From Amphibalanus amphitrite (lineage: Eukaryota > Arthropoda > Thecostraca > Balanomorpha > Balanidae), in the NCBI RefSeq assembly GCF_019059575.1, contig NW_024882199.1:310001-374000 (forward strand): a DNA stretch of 64,000 bases, written 5' to 3'. Position numbers and translations under genes: made by a program. The notes under the pieces were generated by a model, which was given only the letters and a program-made list of their open reading frames with translations, had not been told where the DNA came from and did no database searches. Every line of letters starts with the position of its first letter. Within the stretch, counting starts at the first letter, position 1. Of the stretch, positions 54,502 to 64,000 are shown piece by piece.

Positions 54502-56421
54502 CACTGAGAAAAAAAATTATTCCCCAGGGGTGTTTTACGGGTGTCACACACCATTGGAGGTGTCATCGAACACCCAGATTGGTGTTGAAAAATGCTGTTT
54601 AGGGAATCATTAAGGTGTACAACACCACGATGACACCCTTTCAAGTGTTCGTTCGCATGCGAGCGTTTAGATATACCTTAATGGGATTCAGCATGACACC
54701 TTAATAGGTGTCCGACACCCACACCCATCCGGGTATCAAACACTCTAAGGTATCAAACACCCTAAAAGGTGTCAAAAATGTTCTTTTAAAAGCATCTGAC
54801 ACCCTTATGATGCCTTCACAGGTGTTGCCATTTATTGAAGCGGAATGTTAAGAGTGTCCGACACTGCTAGAGGTGTCACATTGACACTTGCAAAAGGATC
54901 TGACACCAAAAACAGCGTGAAAAAAAATGAGGAAAAATATTCCCATGGGGTGTCTCACGGGTGTCGGACATCATTGCAGTGTCATATATAACGCCCAGAT
55001 TGGTGTCAAAAATGTTGTTTTGGGAATCTATACAACACCACGATGACAACCTTCAAGTGCAACGCGCTTTTAAACACACCATGATGGGATTCAGAAAGAC
55101 ACATTAATGGGTGTCCTACACCAACATCCATTCGGGTGTCAAACACCCTAAACCATCAACACTTCAAAAGGTGTAAACAAAAATGTTCCTTAAAAGGGAT
55201 CTGATACCCTTGTGATACCTTCACGTGTGTTGTCATTTGTTGAGGAACATTCCAGCATGAGTCATGAAATGTTTGAAAGCTGTCGTGTATTCGAACCTAA
55301 ATCATCACATAAATTGTTCTGACGTCACTTGTGTTAGGAACCAGGGATGCGGTGTCTAACGGATTTTCAGTGACTCGCACTCCCGCTCTGTCTTCCAAAA
55401 TGGACTCCTATTCCGGCCAGAACTGCCAACTCCATCAGACTCCGACTCTGACTCCGTAGCACTGCTAGAAACCACAGCAGGTCCAGTGGTTTGAATCATT
55501 ACCCAATCAGCAAGCTTCATTGTGTGACGTCATTTGTGTGCTAGTCACGGCGTCAACCATGCGAAGATCAAAAAGCGCCACCTTGCAGGAAAGCCGTTAG
55601 ATTTCAGTTGGCGGCGGCGTGCCACGTGGTGCGTGTGCGGTGTGAGTGATGGCAGGGCTTTTTTTGAATTTATGTGGATAAAGTGGCGCCGAACGTTGTT
55701 CGCAGTGTACTTCTTCAAGTGATTGTGCGTTAATGATAATGTTTAGCTTTTATTTGTAGCTTGCTCCGTGTTTATTCAAATGACGAGGCGGGCGGTACTC
55801 GGTGAAATTTGAAGTCTGGAGTGAGGATGACAACACAGCATTGCACCATGGAAACGAAAGCAAGTGAACTGCGGAATAACATCTGGTTGGAGATAATCGA
55901 CGGTTAATTATCATTGCTGAAATGCGAGCAACTTCTCACTGTGAATGGACCCGATGTGTTTCGGTGAGTTTTCATTGGATTTCTCCGTAAATATAGGGCC
56001 CATATTTTTTGTACTTTATAGTTTGTTGCTGTATACAAGATAGGAATGCCATTGTATGCGATATGCCTGTTTGAACCAATAAATGTAAGAATGTGTCGAC
56101 ACCTTTTTTGGCATCCAATGGACACTCTCGTAACACCTTTAAGGGTGTGTACCAAACTGCACCTCGCTGGGGTGTCAGACGGGTGTCACTTTTGACACCA
56201 ATACAGGTGTCATTGGGAATCAAACACCGGGTGTCTGACACCCTTTTGGGTGTGCACCCAAAAGGGTATCAGACACCTAAAAGGGTGTCAGACACCCGGT
56301 GTTTCATTCCCAATGACACCTGTATTGGTGTCAAAAGTGACACCCGTCTGACACCCCAGCGAGGTGCAGTTTGGTACACACCCTTAAAGGTGTTCCAGGG
56401 GAATAATTTTTTTTCTCAGTG
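54502..56421. mobile_element. CACTG-ended TIR element with GGTGTC repeats
   Basis: The 1,920-bp element has perfect 24-bp inverted ends beginning CACTGAG and a 2-bp duplication AG (54500-54501 and 56422-56423). Removing it with one AG leaves the host protease reading frame open, which confirms the boundaries. Subterminal regions are packed with GGTGTC/GACACC words. The left side has a direct duplication of about 420 bp (54507-54926 and 54927-55260), the right side a long palindrome. CACTG ends and dense subterminal motifs recall the CACTA/EnSpm group. No transposase is visible; a 62-codon frame at 55534 is not recognised. Confidence 0.9.
56127..56392. repeat. Palindrome of GGTGTC words
   Basis: About 120-bp arms centred near 56250 (GGGTGTGCACCC) begin and end in AAGGGTGTGTACCAAACTGC and its complement. 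One arm has an extra ~20-bp unit. Confidence 0.92.
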
Positions 56422-56585
56422 AGTGGTGAACGTGCAGTATGAAGGTCAAATGAGGAAACTGCCAGGGGTGTTGCAGGTAAATTGGGAATTTTCAGACCTA
56501 ATTTCAACATGCTATTAATACGGTGAATGAAAACACAGAAAGTTGAAAGTTCGCACGTGTATTGTGTCATGTACGCACAGCCTTG

Positions 56586-57137
56586 TCACTCGATGTGATC
56601 GCCGTCGGCGTCCCGCACCCTCTCGAGACGGCGCCGGAAAGCGGAGCACGCGCGCCGGGCCTCGTCCTTGTCAATGGTGCTGACTGCCTTCCTGATGGCC
56701 TTCTTCAGGTCAGAAACGTTGGCAGGAGTGGTCGAGTTGGACTTTTGTTCTACCACGCCCCACATCCAAAAGTCGCATGGATTCAAGTCAGGCGAGTTGG
56801 AGGGCCATATGTCCTTGAGTACATATAGGGGGATCCTCTGGCTCAGGAAATCTTGCACCCTCTGGGAAGCATGTGCTGGGGCGGAGTCTTGCACCAGCAT
56901 GACTTTGCTCAAGTCATAGTATTTCATCATCCAGGGGATGAGAGACTCCTTCAGGATGGTCAAATACGCGTCAGTGTCGATCATCACACCAGCAGGCATG
57001 AAATGGGGCGGCATTATGCGGCCATCACTTGCGACGGCCCCGAACACCATTACTGATGCCGGATTTTTTCCTTTCATCACGGGAGCCACTTCATCAGGGC
57101 TGTAGGCGATAGCCCGCGAGTTCCTGTTGCGAATCAC
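56586..57137 (-). pseudogene. Tc1/mariner-type transposase, C-terminal half
   Basis: The frame has VMVFGAVASDGR, then VQDSAPAHASQ with the second catalytic Asp and SPDLNPCDFWMWG with the third. Counting residues between QD and CD gives 37, a DD37D-like spacing as in maT-type elements. The N-terminal DNA-binding half and first catalytic Asp are not found upstream (57138-57300), so it is truncated. The terminal repeats were not identified. It starts shortly after the second Ty3 fragment ends. Confidence 0.88.
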
Positions 57138-57350
57138 GCAGCAGATGTGCTATATGGGTGTCTGTCACGTGACACAGCTCGCCCTGTTTAAAATGGTCTT
57201 GCAGAGCATGTCGGGCTAAAAAAGAGAGAATACAGATGGACTTGAGTCACAGAAACGTTCTTTCGTTAACTTATGATTAATCGATTTTAACTTTAATTCT
57301 GAACAAAGTAAAACAGACAGAATCCTAATATTGAAGAATGACAATATAAT

Positions 57351-57367
57351 TGGCGACCGTGACAGGA
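57351..57367 (+). promoter_or_regulatory. Probable primer-binding site of the BEL/Pao-like element
   Basis: TGGCGACCGTGACAGGA precedes the gag ATG by few bases and starts with TGG. A left LTR should end just upstream, but its start is not recognisable and may be cut by the mariner relic. Confidence 0.55.
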
Positions 57368-57375
57368 CAATCGAC

Positions 57376-59449
57376 ATGAAAAAGTACTTAGAATCAGCAA
57401 CACGATACGGATTGCAAGGTGAAGACGCGCTGAAGTTTGCAGCTGAGCGTATGGACAAGGATGTGGAGCGAGAGGAGAGAAGATTGGAGCGCGATAAAGA
57501 GCGAGAAAAGGAAAGAGAAAAACGCGAAGAGGAAAGAGAAGAACGCGTAAAGGAAAGAGAGGAACGCGTAAAGGAAAGAGAGGAACGAGAAAAACAAAGA
57601 GAAGAACGAGAAAAGGAACGGAAACACGAGTTAGAAAAGTTGCAATATCAAAATGAGACACAGAGCACATCAAGACAAGCCGCAGACCCTGTGCTGACTC
57701 CAAAACTGCCTCCATTTGTTGAAGGCCGTGATGAAATGGACAGTTATCTCCTGAGATTTGAGAGGTTTGCTCGGGCCGCTGGATGGGAAGAGGAGCAGTG
57801 GGCGGTCTCACTGAGCGCCTTGTTAACCGGCAAGGCGCTAGAATGTTTATTATCGACTGGACGCTGAAGAGTCTTCCGACTATGAACATCTGAAACATGT
57901 ACTGCTAAGGCGTTACGGACTGACAGCAGAGGGCTATCGAAAGAAGCTGAGGGAGTCGAGGCCTGAACAAGATGAGACACCTGTGCAGTTCGTAGTCCGA
58001 CTACAAGCATATCTTAAGCGATGGATCGAAATGACAGAGACTAACGACTCGAGAGACGGCTTGAAGGCGCTGATAATTCGAGAACAGTTCATGAACACGT
58101 GTACTCCCGAGCTCCGCCTGTTCTTGAAGGAAAGGGATCTGGCCTCTCTTGAAGATCTTACCGAAACTGCTCAACAATATTTGGAAGCAAGAGGCCAGAC
58201 CTTATTTGATCTGAATAGGAAGCCTCAGTGGAGCAGGGACGCGAGACCAAGGAGTTTCAGAGTGTCGGGACAGGCGGAAACAGTTCGATCCGCATCTGCA
58301 CTACAAGTAAGTGCAAAAACCCTGAAATGCGCTTTTTGTGAGCAGCAGCACGCCACAGAAGTATGCCAAGATGTTTTAATACTCAGTGTCGAAGAGCGAC
58401 GTAAGCGACTGCTAGCATCCGGCTGTTGTTTTCTGTGCCTGCGTCCAAAGCACATCGCTAGCACTTGCGAGAGTAAGAAAACGTGCACTGCATGCCAGCG
58501 GAAACATCATGACCTACTCTGCTTTGACAACGAATCGGAAGCTTCGAAGAGACCCGCACAAGTCCTCGCAGCTCGGTCGCAAGTGCAAAACAAAACTGGC
58601 GTCGCCCTGCAGACTGCTCGCGTTATGGCTGTCGGGGCAGCGGGCTTGAAGTGCGCTAGAATGCTTGTGGATTCCGGCTCTAACCAGTCAGTTATTACAA
58701 AACGGCTGGCTACGAAACTGGAGTGCAAAACTGTCGGAGAGCAAGACACTCAGATAGTGACATTCGGAGGTACTGAGAAACATCACAAGTCAATGAAGAA
58801 GGTGTGTGTCACGCTGAGGAAGATGGGTAGCATGTCCAGCGGCCTTACACTGAGTTTGGTCCAGATTGACACCATCTGTGGCCCGGTGAACACAAGCCTC
58901 ACAGTGAATCAAGAAGAGCTGGATCACTTGCAAGATCTTGAGCTCGCTGATCCCCCAGAAGAGTGGAAAGACGGACAGGAAGTCGACATACTGCTGGGAA
59001 TGGATTTTTACCAGGACGTCATGACCGGACGTGTACGACACAGCATGTCCGGTCCGATCGCGATGGAGTCCATTTTTGGGTGGATTCTGGGCGGCCGAGT
59101 CAATTCAACTGAAGAAGAAAGCAAACAGACTCTCTTCGTTCGAACGACGAATGCCAGTGAAGATCTTGAGCGGATCTGGGACCTGGATTCGATCGGGATC
59201 AAGAGCCCTCCATTCGCTAGTGCACGCGAGGAAAAACAGAATCTGGAAAATGCAGCGGTGTCACACTTCGAGAACACGTGCACAAGACTCGACGATGGAC
59301 GATACGAAGTGCGCTGGCCAAAGAAAGAAAACTTTGACAGTCTCCCTGAAGATGACAAACTAGCTCGAGTAAGCCTCGAGCGTTGCGAGAAGGCTTTAGA
59401 GTCTAGAGGACGAAGGCAGGAATATGAGCAAGCTCTGATGCAGTATATA
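57376..59449 (+). pseudogene. BEL/Pao-like retrotransposon gag-protease, frameshifted and truncated
   Basis: The gag ATG is 57376. Residues about 30-95 are an ER-rich coiled coil, followed by KLPPFVEGRDEMDSYLLRFE. A shift near 57850-57865 moves the frame; from there it is open to about 59485. The second part has PEQDETPVQFVVRLQAYL, a cysteine-rich zinc region (CAFCEQQHATEVC, CCFLCLRPKHIASTC, CTACQRKHHDLLC), a protease with VDSGSNQSVI, and LLGMDFYQDVMTG...GPIAMESIFGWILGG, the pattern of BEL/Pao peptidase A17 regions. The last residues approach the start of reverse transcriptase, where a hairpin repeat at 59450 ends it. No RT, RNase H or integrase follows. Confidence 0.85.
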
Positions 59450-59583
59450 TGTTGCAGGCACTTTAGAAAAGCAGTCATTTTGTAAAATGCCTAGGCATTT
59501 TGCAAAATGCCTGATTTTCCAGGCTTTTTGCAAAAAGCCTAGGCATTTTACAAAATGACTGACTCTCCAGTCATTTTGCAACA
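59450..59583. repeat. 134-bp hairpin element at the BEL truncation point
   Basis: Ends are TGTTGCA and TGCAACA. The interior is built of CATTTTGYAAAATGCCTAGG-type palindromes. It may be a MITE or the scar that ended the retrotransposon. Confidence 0.8.
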
Positions 59584-59770
59584 GGGCCTCGTCTAAGGAA
59601 TTTTCACTGGGGGGGCAGAGACTGAAGGAGCCAAACCTAGGGTACCCCCAAATCCTGTTTTCTCACCGGATTTAGGCCACTTGTTTTTCGGCACAGCCCT
59701 GAGAACATGATTTTTTTAACAAAAGAAAACAAAACAAAAACCAAAATAGGCGATCTGCGCCATACCGTAA

Positions 59771-60672
59771 CCCTCGCCCGTATGCATAGCAGAAGGGTGC
59801 GGGGGGGGGGGGAGGGTCGAACGGACTCCTCTCGGTTTTTCGCAAATAAGTCGCGCAAAAAGCGACCGATCGCGACACAACTTTGAGTACCCTCGCGTTT
59901 ATCAATTTCACACCAACTCTGAAACTTTCATGACCCTGACCCAAATGACCTTTGACCTGTGAGTTACTTTTCGAGACCAGGTTTATCCGGAATCGCAATT
60001 CGGCCTACGTCGGCTCGCATTAGCCGAGCGTTTGCAGTCTTTTCGTGGTTTCAAGCGTTTAAACATGGAATATGATGTTGCTCCCATGCATAAGGGTGGG
60101 TGTCAAGGTCTCCGAAAGGTCAGGTCAGTTCATTGACCTTTGATGACCTCGGTTCACTTTTTCGAGTTTAACACGCTTTTAGACCAGTGTTTGGAGCTGA
60201 TTTGAATTTAGCAGCCATTTGAACAATTACGAAGAAGTTTTGGTGCCTTCGCAACATGTTACGAAGCTGTCAGAGGTGTTTGCCACCTACTACGAATACC
60301 CGGCAAAATCCTTACTGGTTGATCTGACCTGATTTGACCCGACCTGGCCTTAATGCATGGAGACATTATCTATTATCATAACTAACATGGTATTCGTGAT
60401 CAGCACCCCGAAAAAACCATAACAGCCACCCTTTACGACGTTCTAACAGGTCCCGATTTCCCCGACTTTTGGGTCATTGACCTGACCTGGAAGGTCAACT
60501 GATGACTAAGGATCTTGAAATTGGGTATCATCGTTTTCCTCTCGTCACGGGCAACACGGTCGTTTGTTCCGCGAAGTTCTAGCTCGATCAGGGGCGAAAC
60601 GGCAAGGGGGTCCAACGGACCCCCCCCCCCCCTATACGTTCGCGACGGGAAAAACGCCAATACCGGCGAGGG
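59771..60672. mobile_element. GCE-16: GC-clamp element
   Basis: A 902-bp element begins CCCTCGCCCGTATGC with a G-run block and ends CCGGCGAGGG. Flanks are GTAA and CTAA, an imperfect 4-bp match. The right clamp is CCAACGGACCCCCC. The interior has TGACCTTTGACCTGTGAG and AGGTCAGGTCA. GCE-11 is a fragment of the same subfamily in the same orientation. Confidence 0.8.
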
Positions 60673-61131
60673 CTAACATTAGTGTGCTACCCCTTCACAT
60701 TGACCCACCAGACAGTGATAAACATAGGTACTATCCGTGTTGGGCGTTTCATTGAGTTTGTATGTTTGTGGGGGGGGGGAGGCAAACACGAGCTGGGTTG
60801 CTGGCCAGCTGCCATTTTATGATTTGCTACTCGGCGCTCTCTGGGCCCTGTTTCACGGCACGCCCCTTCACTTCGCTTCAGCGCGCTTCACTGAAGCGGT
60901 GAGGTAAACGGAACCTCCGATGCTAAGGTATGACCCATGGGTGTAGTTTTCCAAAAATCATTGGGGGTGCTCAATAGCTTTCAGAAAGGCATTCCACAGT
61001 TTTTGTAGTTTTTTAGCTGTTCTTTTTAACTGTAGCCATCAGGCATCATTGATGCAAGAAATGATGTTAAATCGGCTCGAGAGCTTGTTTTAATAGCGCC
61101 ACTGTAAAACAATTTTGGCTCACCCAATGCA
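60673..61131. other. Intervening sequence, no gene seen
   Basis: A G run near 60770 and CTTCACTTCGCTTCAGCGCG near 60870 are the only notable features. No coding or element ends were recognised. Confidence 0.4.
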
Positions 61132-61135
61132 TTAA

Positions 61136-61425
61136 CCCGCGCGGGGCTGGGGTTTCCACTCTCCAGCCGAACGCGCGGGGCTGGGGGGATAAATTTTACC
61201 CCCCTGTTATCTCCCGAACTATTGGTCCGATTTGGAAAATTCAAACGCCAATCGAAAGATCTCATCACGAATAACTAAAAACATGCACTTAATTTAAAGT
61301 TTGAGGTCAAGGTCAAGGTCAGGTCAAGGGTACAAATTGCAAGTTTCTACAGTATCAGCCTTGCACCGTAGTTGCCGAAGAATGGAGTCATGGACTGAGA
61401 CTGATTGCCCAAAACGTGCTTGGGC
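61136..61425. mobile_element. GCE-17: truncated copy of the GCE-5 subfamily
   Basis: TTAA at 61132-61135 is followed by CCCGCGCGGGGCTGGGG and a GGATAAATTTTACC clamp. About 290 bp match the right end of GCE-5 in reverse order, up to CCCAAAACGTGCTT. The other end is missing. Confidence 0.82.
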
Positions 61426-61599
61426 CTGACCTTGGCCATAAGTTTGGCAGGCCAGATTTTGTACTGGACCATTTTGAGTCAACTTTGAGAAATACATTGA
61501 CGTACAACGGTGGTAAAATCGTTGCTATAGGTATAACACAGTTTACCCGCTCCGGGTGTGAGGGAGGGGTGTGGGGCAATGAGTGCACTGACGTGGCGC

Positions 61600-62640
61600 C
61601 CTCGGAGGGCCGGTATGGGATTAAAGCTCAGCTACACTAAGGGCTTGTGTGGTGCCTTCAGTTATCGGTGGCACCCTCAGAATCACCGGCGTAGGGCCCT
61701 CAGAGCCGCCGGTAAGGGAGGCACCGGTGTGGGGCCGCCATGCAGGTGCCGGTGTGGGCGATCAGAGGTGCTAGTGTGATTCTCTCAGAGGCGCCGATGA
61801 GGGTCCTTACAGGCGTTGCTCCGGGCCCTCATAGACGCTGGTGTAGAGCCGTTACAGACGGGTGTGGGGCCTTTAGAGCTGCTGACGCGAACTCTCTACA
61901 AGCCGGCAGGGGGTCTCAGTGACCGGCAAGGGGTCCTTATTAGGCCGGCAGAAGAAGTCCTGCGGGGTCCTAAGAGACCGGCATGGTACTGTCAGACGCC
62001 GGTGGGGCCCTCAGGGTCACCGTTGTGGGGCCCTCAAGTCATCAGTGGGTGGCCTTTAGATGCGCAGGTGTTGGGTGGGTCCTCAGAGCCGCCGATATAG
62101 GGCTTTAATAGGCACTGGTGTAGGCACTCGGAGTTGGGGGTGTGAAACCCTCAGAGACACCGGTGTGGGCCCTCAAAGGCACCGACGAGGGCCCCATAGT
62201 TGCCGTTATGGGGCCCTCAGAAAAATAAGTGTGGGACCATCACAGGTGGGAAATGCCCCTAGAACTTTTCCTCATTGGCCGGTAAGACCTCTCAGAGGCC
62301 AGTAAAGGCTGAAGCAGACTCTTTCCGCGTTCAGGAAATCGCATGCGAGAGCCTATTCAAAAACATTGTAATTCCTCTCGCATCAATCGCTCGCGGGAGG
62401 TGCGTGCGATTGATGCGAGCGTGCTTCCATGTATTTGAATAGGCTCTCGCATGCGATTTCCTGACTGCGGAAAGAGTCTGTTTCAGGCTTAACGGGCCTT
62501 TGGAGACCACCGAGGTGTCCTTAAAAGCCGCAAGAGGCCCTCAGAAGTCGGCGTGGGGCCCTTATGGAGACCTTAGTGTGGCTATTTAGGGCCCATGAGG
62601 TGCTCTAAAGAGCCCCACGGGGCCCTTCTGAGTAGAAATA
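61600..62640. repeat. GGGCCC-containing degenerate minisatellite, opposite orientation
   Basis: GGGCCCTCAGAG and CCGGTGTGGGG words repeat about every 25-40 bp. The complement (CTCTGAGGGCCC) matches the units at 35790-36300. A hairpin interrupts the array at 62315-62480. Confidence 0.82.
62315..62480. repeat. 166-bp hairpin
   Basis: Outer arms CAGACTCTTTCCGCGTTCAG and complement, with GGAAATCGCATGCGAGAGCC, enclose a second inner pair (CTCGCATCAATCGC). A few mismatches are seen. It sits inside the GGGCCC array. Confidence 0.92.
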
Positions 62641-63040
62641 TGGCCATCGTTAACCCTCAGCGGTCAAATGGCGCCACAGGGCCTCTCGGACCCAAGGGTC
62701 CCTTTGAACCCGATGGGGGGAGGGGAAACGTGTCCCCTTACACCCCTAGCTATTCCACTGTTTTATATGCATCATGTCAGGTATTTTAGGCTCGCCCCCC
62801 CCCCCCAACATGAAAATCGTTCCCGGGCCCCTGATAATATCAGATGTAATGTTAACACAAATATCATGCATCTTAATTTGTGGTGATTTATTCAATGTAT
62901 ATTCTCTTAGTCACTGAATTGAGTAAGCATAGTATGTATTTGCATGATTCACTGGGCTCATTACAGTACTAGGAGATGGACATTCTGATTATTGAGGGCC
63001 TTGAGTCAGCTGGGAATGTTTTGAGGAGGCTGGGGGTGCT
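62641..63040. other. Intervening sequence, no gene seen
   Basis: Nothing recognisable beyond a C run near 62800. Confidence 0.4.
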
Positions 63041-63044
63041 TTAA

Positions 63045-64000
63045 CCCTCGCCCTGGCAGGGCATTTTTCATAACACGGCTTGGCAGGGGGGGGGGGGTCG
63101 ATGCGACCCCCCCCCTCGCGATTGGCTCCTATGGCACCTAGAAACACCAAATTTGGTAGGTAGGTGGGCCCCCTGGAGTTCTCGCCCCTGTGCAAATTTG
63201 GTTGCTCTAGGTCAATATTTAGGGGGGTTTTGGGGGGTATAAATGCAAAAATTTCGCTAAAAACAGGTCAAAAGTTTTTCGCTTATAACTTTTGATCTAA
63301 TTAAGATAGAGCAAAAAGAAAAGCACCAGTGAACTCAGCGCGTCAAGGCGCGTCGAATGATATACTTTTTAGCTTGCTTAAGTGTACTTAAAGTTTTTTC
63401 TTAAATTTTAAGTAAACTTAAATGAATAAATTAAGTTAAAGTTAACCAAATTGCATCATATCGCATATCATTCGATTCGGCTGATCACCAGGAACACAAT
63501 GATACCATTTTTTAAGCTCTAGCGTCATTATGTGCCAAGTTATTGGCAAAAACGTCATTTGACCTCAGTTGACCTCATTTGACCTGACCCATGGATAAGT
63601 ACACCAAACAAAGAAGCACCAAGTGACCTGCTGTTAAGTACTGTGGTTTCAAAGCACAAAAGTGATAGAACGAAGCGGATATCTCCAGTATTTTCCGAAT
63701 TTAGTATTTTCCCATAGGCTTAACATTACGACGTAATGACCTCTAACTGACCTCAGGTCAGTGACCTCAAAAAACCCGAACTATATGTTATACAACTCGG
63801 TGAACTTAGCACATCCTGAAAGTTTGAAGGAAATCAGTGCAAAACTGTGAGTTGGACAGGTGCAAAAAGAAAATTGAAATTTGACCATGACCTTGTACCG
63901 GTTTTTCTGACCTGGTGACCTGACCCAAGGTCACCCGGACCTGAAATTTTCAGGTCATATGTAAAAAGGTTGCCCCATAGGCTGTGCCAAATTTGGCGGC
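63045..64000. mobile_element. GCE-18: GC-clamp element running off the window
   Basis: TTAA at 63041-63044 is followed by CCCTCGCCCTGGCAGGG and a G-run/C-run clamp (GGTCGATGCGACC). The sequence then matches GCE-3a closely (CTCGCGATTGGCTCCTATGG, TTTTTCGCTTATAACTTTT, TGACCTTGTACCG). An ACTTAA-rich stretch at 63370-63445 separates the CGAATGATATA motif from its inverted partner. The right end lies outside the window. Confidence 0.85.

Larger units (their letters stand above)
53467..56510 (+). pseudogene. Second Ty3/gypsy gag-protease fragment, interrupted
   Basis: Gag sequence (VNIVLHLLGPDVQEIVDTL, then VVERHVFNMMQ) has an in-frame TAA at 53711-53713, then continues. A frameshift near 54090 leads into zinc knuckles CGKTNHLIKFC and CHTCGKQGHLKAAC and a protease start IVDTGCPVTMI. 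The frame is cut at 54501 by a 1.9-kb insertion and protease sequence continues in the correct frame from 56424 (VQYEGQMRKLPGV). It ends before reverse transcriptase. No LTRs were found. Confidence 0.88.

Noticed and set aside
57394-57627. Phe/Leu-rich minus-strand frame resembling membrane segments
   Set aside because: It is the antisense of the ER-rich coiled coil of the BEL/Pao gag.

Overview
This is nuclear DNA from an animal, probably an invertebrate. It has GT-AG introns, Ty3, BEL/Pao, mariner, hAT-like and CACTG-type elements, long CT and TA microsatellites, and very low gene density. I see no rRNA, tRNA, CRISPR array or bacterial-style operon. The species cannot be fixed from the sequence.

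Layout. 1-5445: unrecognised single-copy-looking sequence. 5446-20430: a segmental duplication. The first copy (5446-9084) is intact. The second (13201-20430) is split by a hAT-like element with a perfect 8-bp target duplication. Between the copies lie a 103-bp minisatellite, pyrimidine-rich sequence and a degenerate ~155-bp satellite. 20431-23640: 42-bp minisatellites and a GC-rich block with four regularly spaced CCAAT boxes. 23644-35191: tightly packed and nested transposable elements. 35321-36536: a TA-flanked element carrying a GGGCCC minisatellite. 53421-59583: a pile of broken retrotransposons (Ty3, BEL/Pao), a mariner relic and a CACTG-ended element. 59771-64000: further elements and a second GGGCCC array.

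The one convincing host gene lies on the minus strand between 47984 and 30147. I assembled seven exons by hand. Each has splice sites, junction phases agree throughout, and a stop codon ends the last exon. It encodes at least 305 residues with leucine-rich-repeat-like segments. Its 5' start was not found. Its two largest introns (about 8.0 and 6.4 kb) are filled by nested elements, including a young Ty3 element with 146-bp LTRs and a 5-bp target duplication.

The main novelty candidate is a diverse family of at least eighteen non-coding elements (called GCE here). Complete copies are mostly 0.6-1.2 kb. They start CCC and end GGG, carry a G-run/C-run hairpin next to each end, and usually sit between TTAA duplications. 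Their interiors contain many nuclear-receptor-type half sites (AGGTCA/TGACCT) and CRE-type TGACGTCA palindromes. At least one copy is an imperfect inverted repeat over most of its central part. TTAA flanks with CCC...GGG ends suggest mobilisation by a piggyBac-like transposase, but no such gene is in the window.
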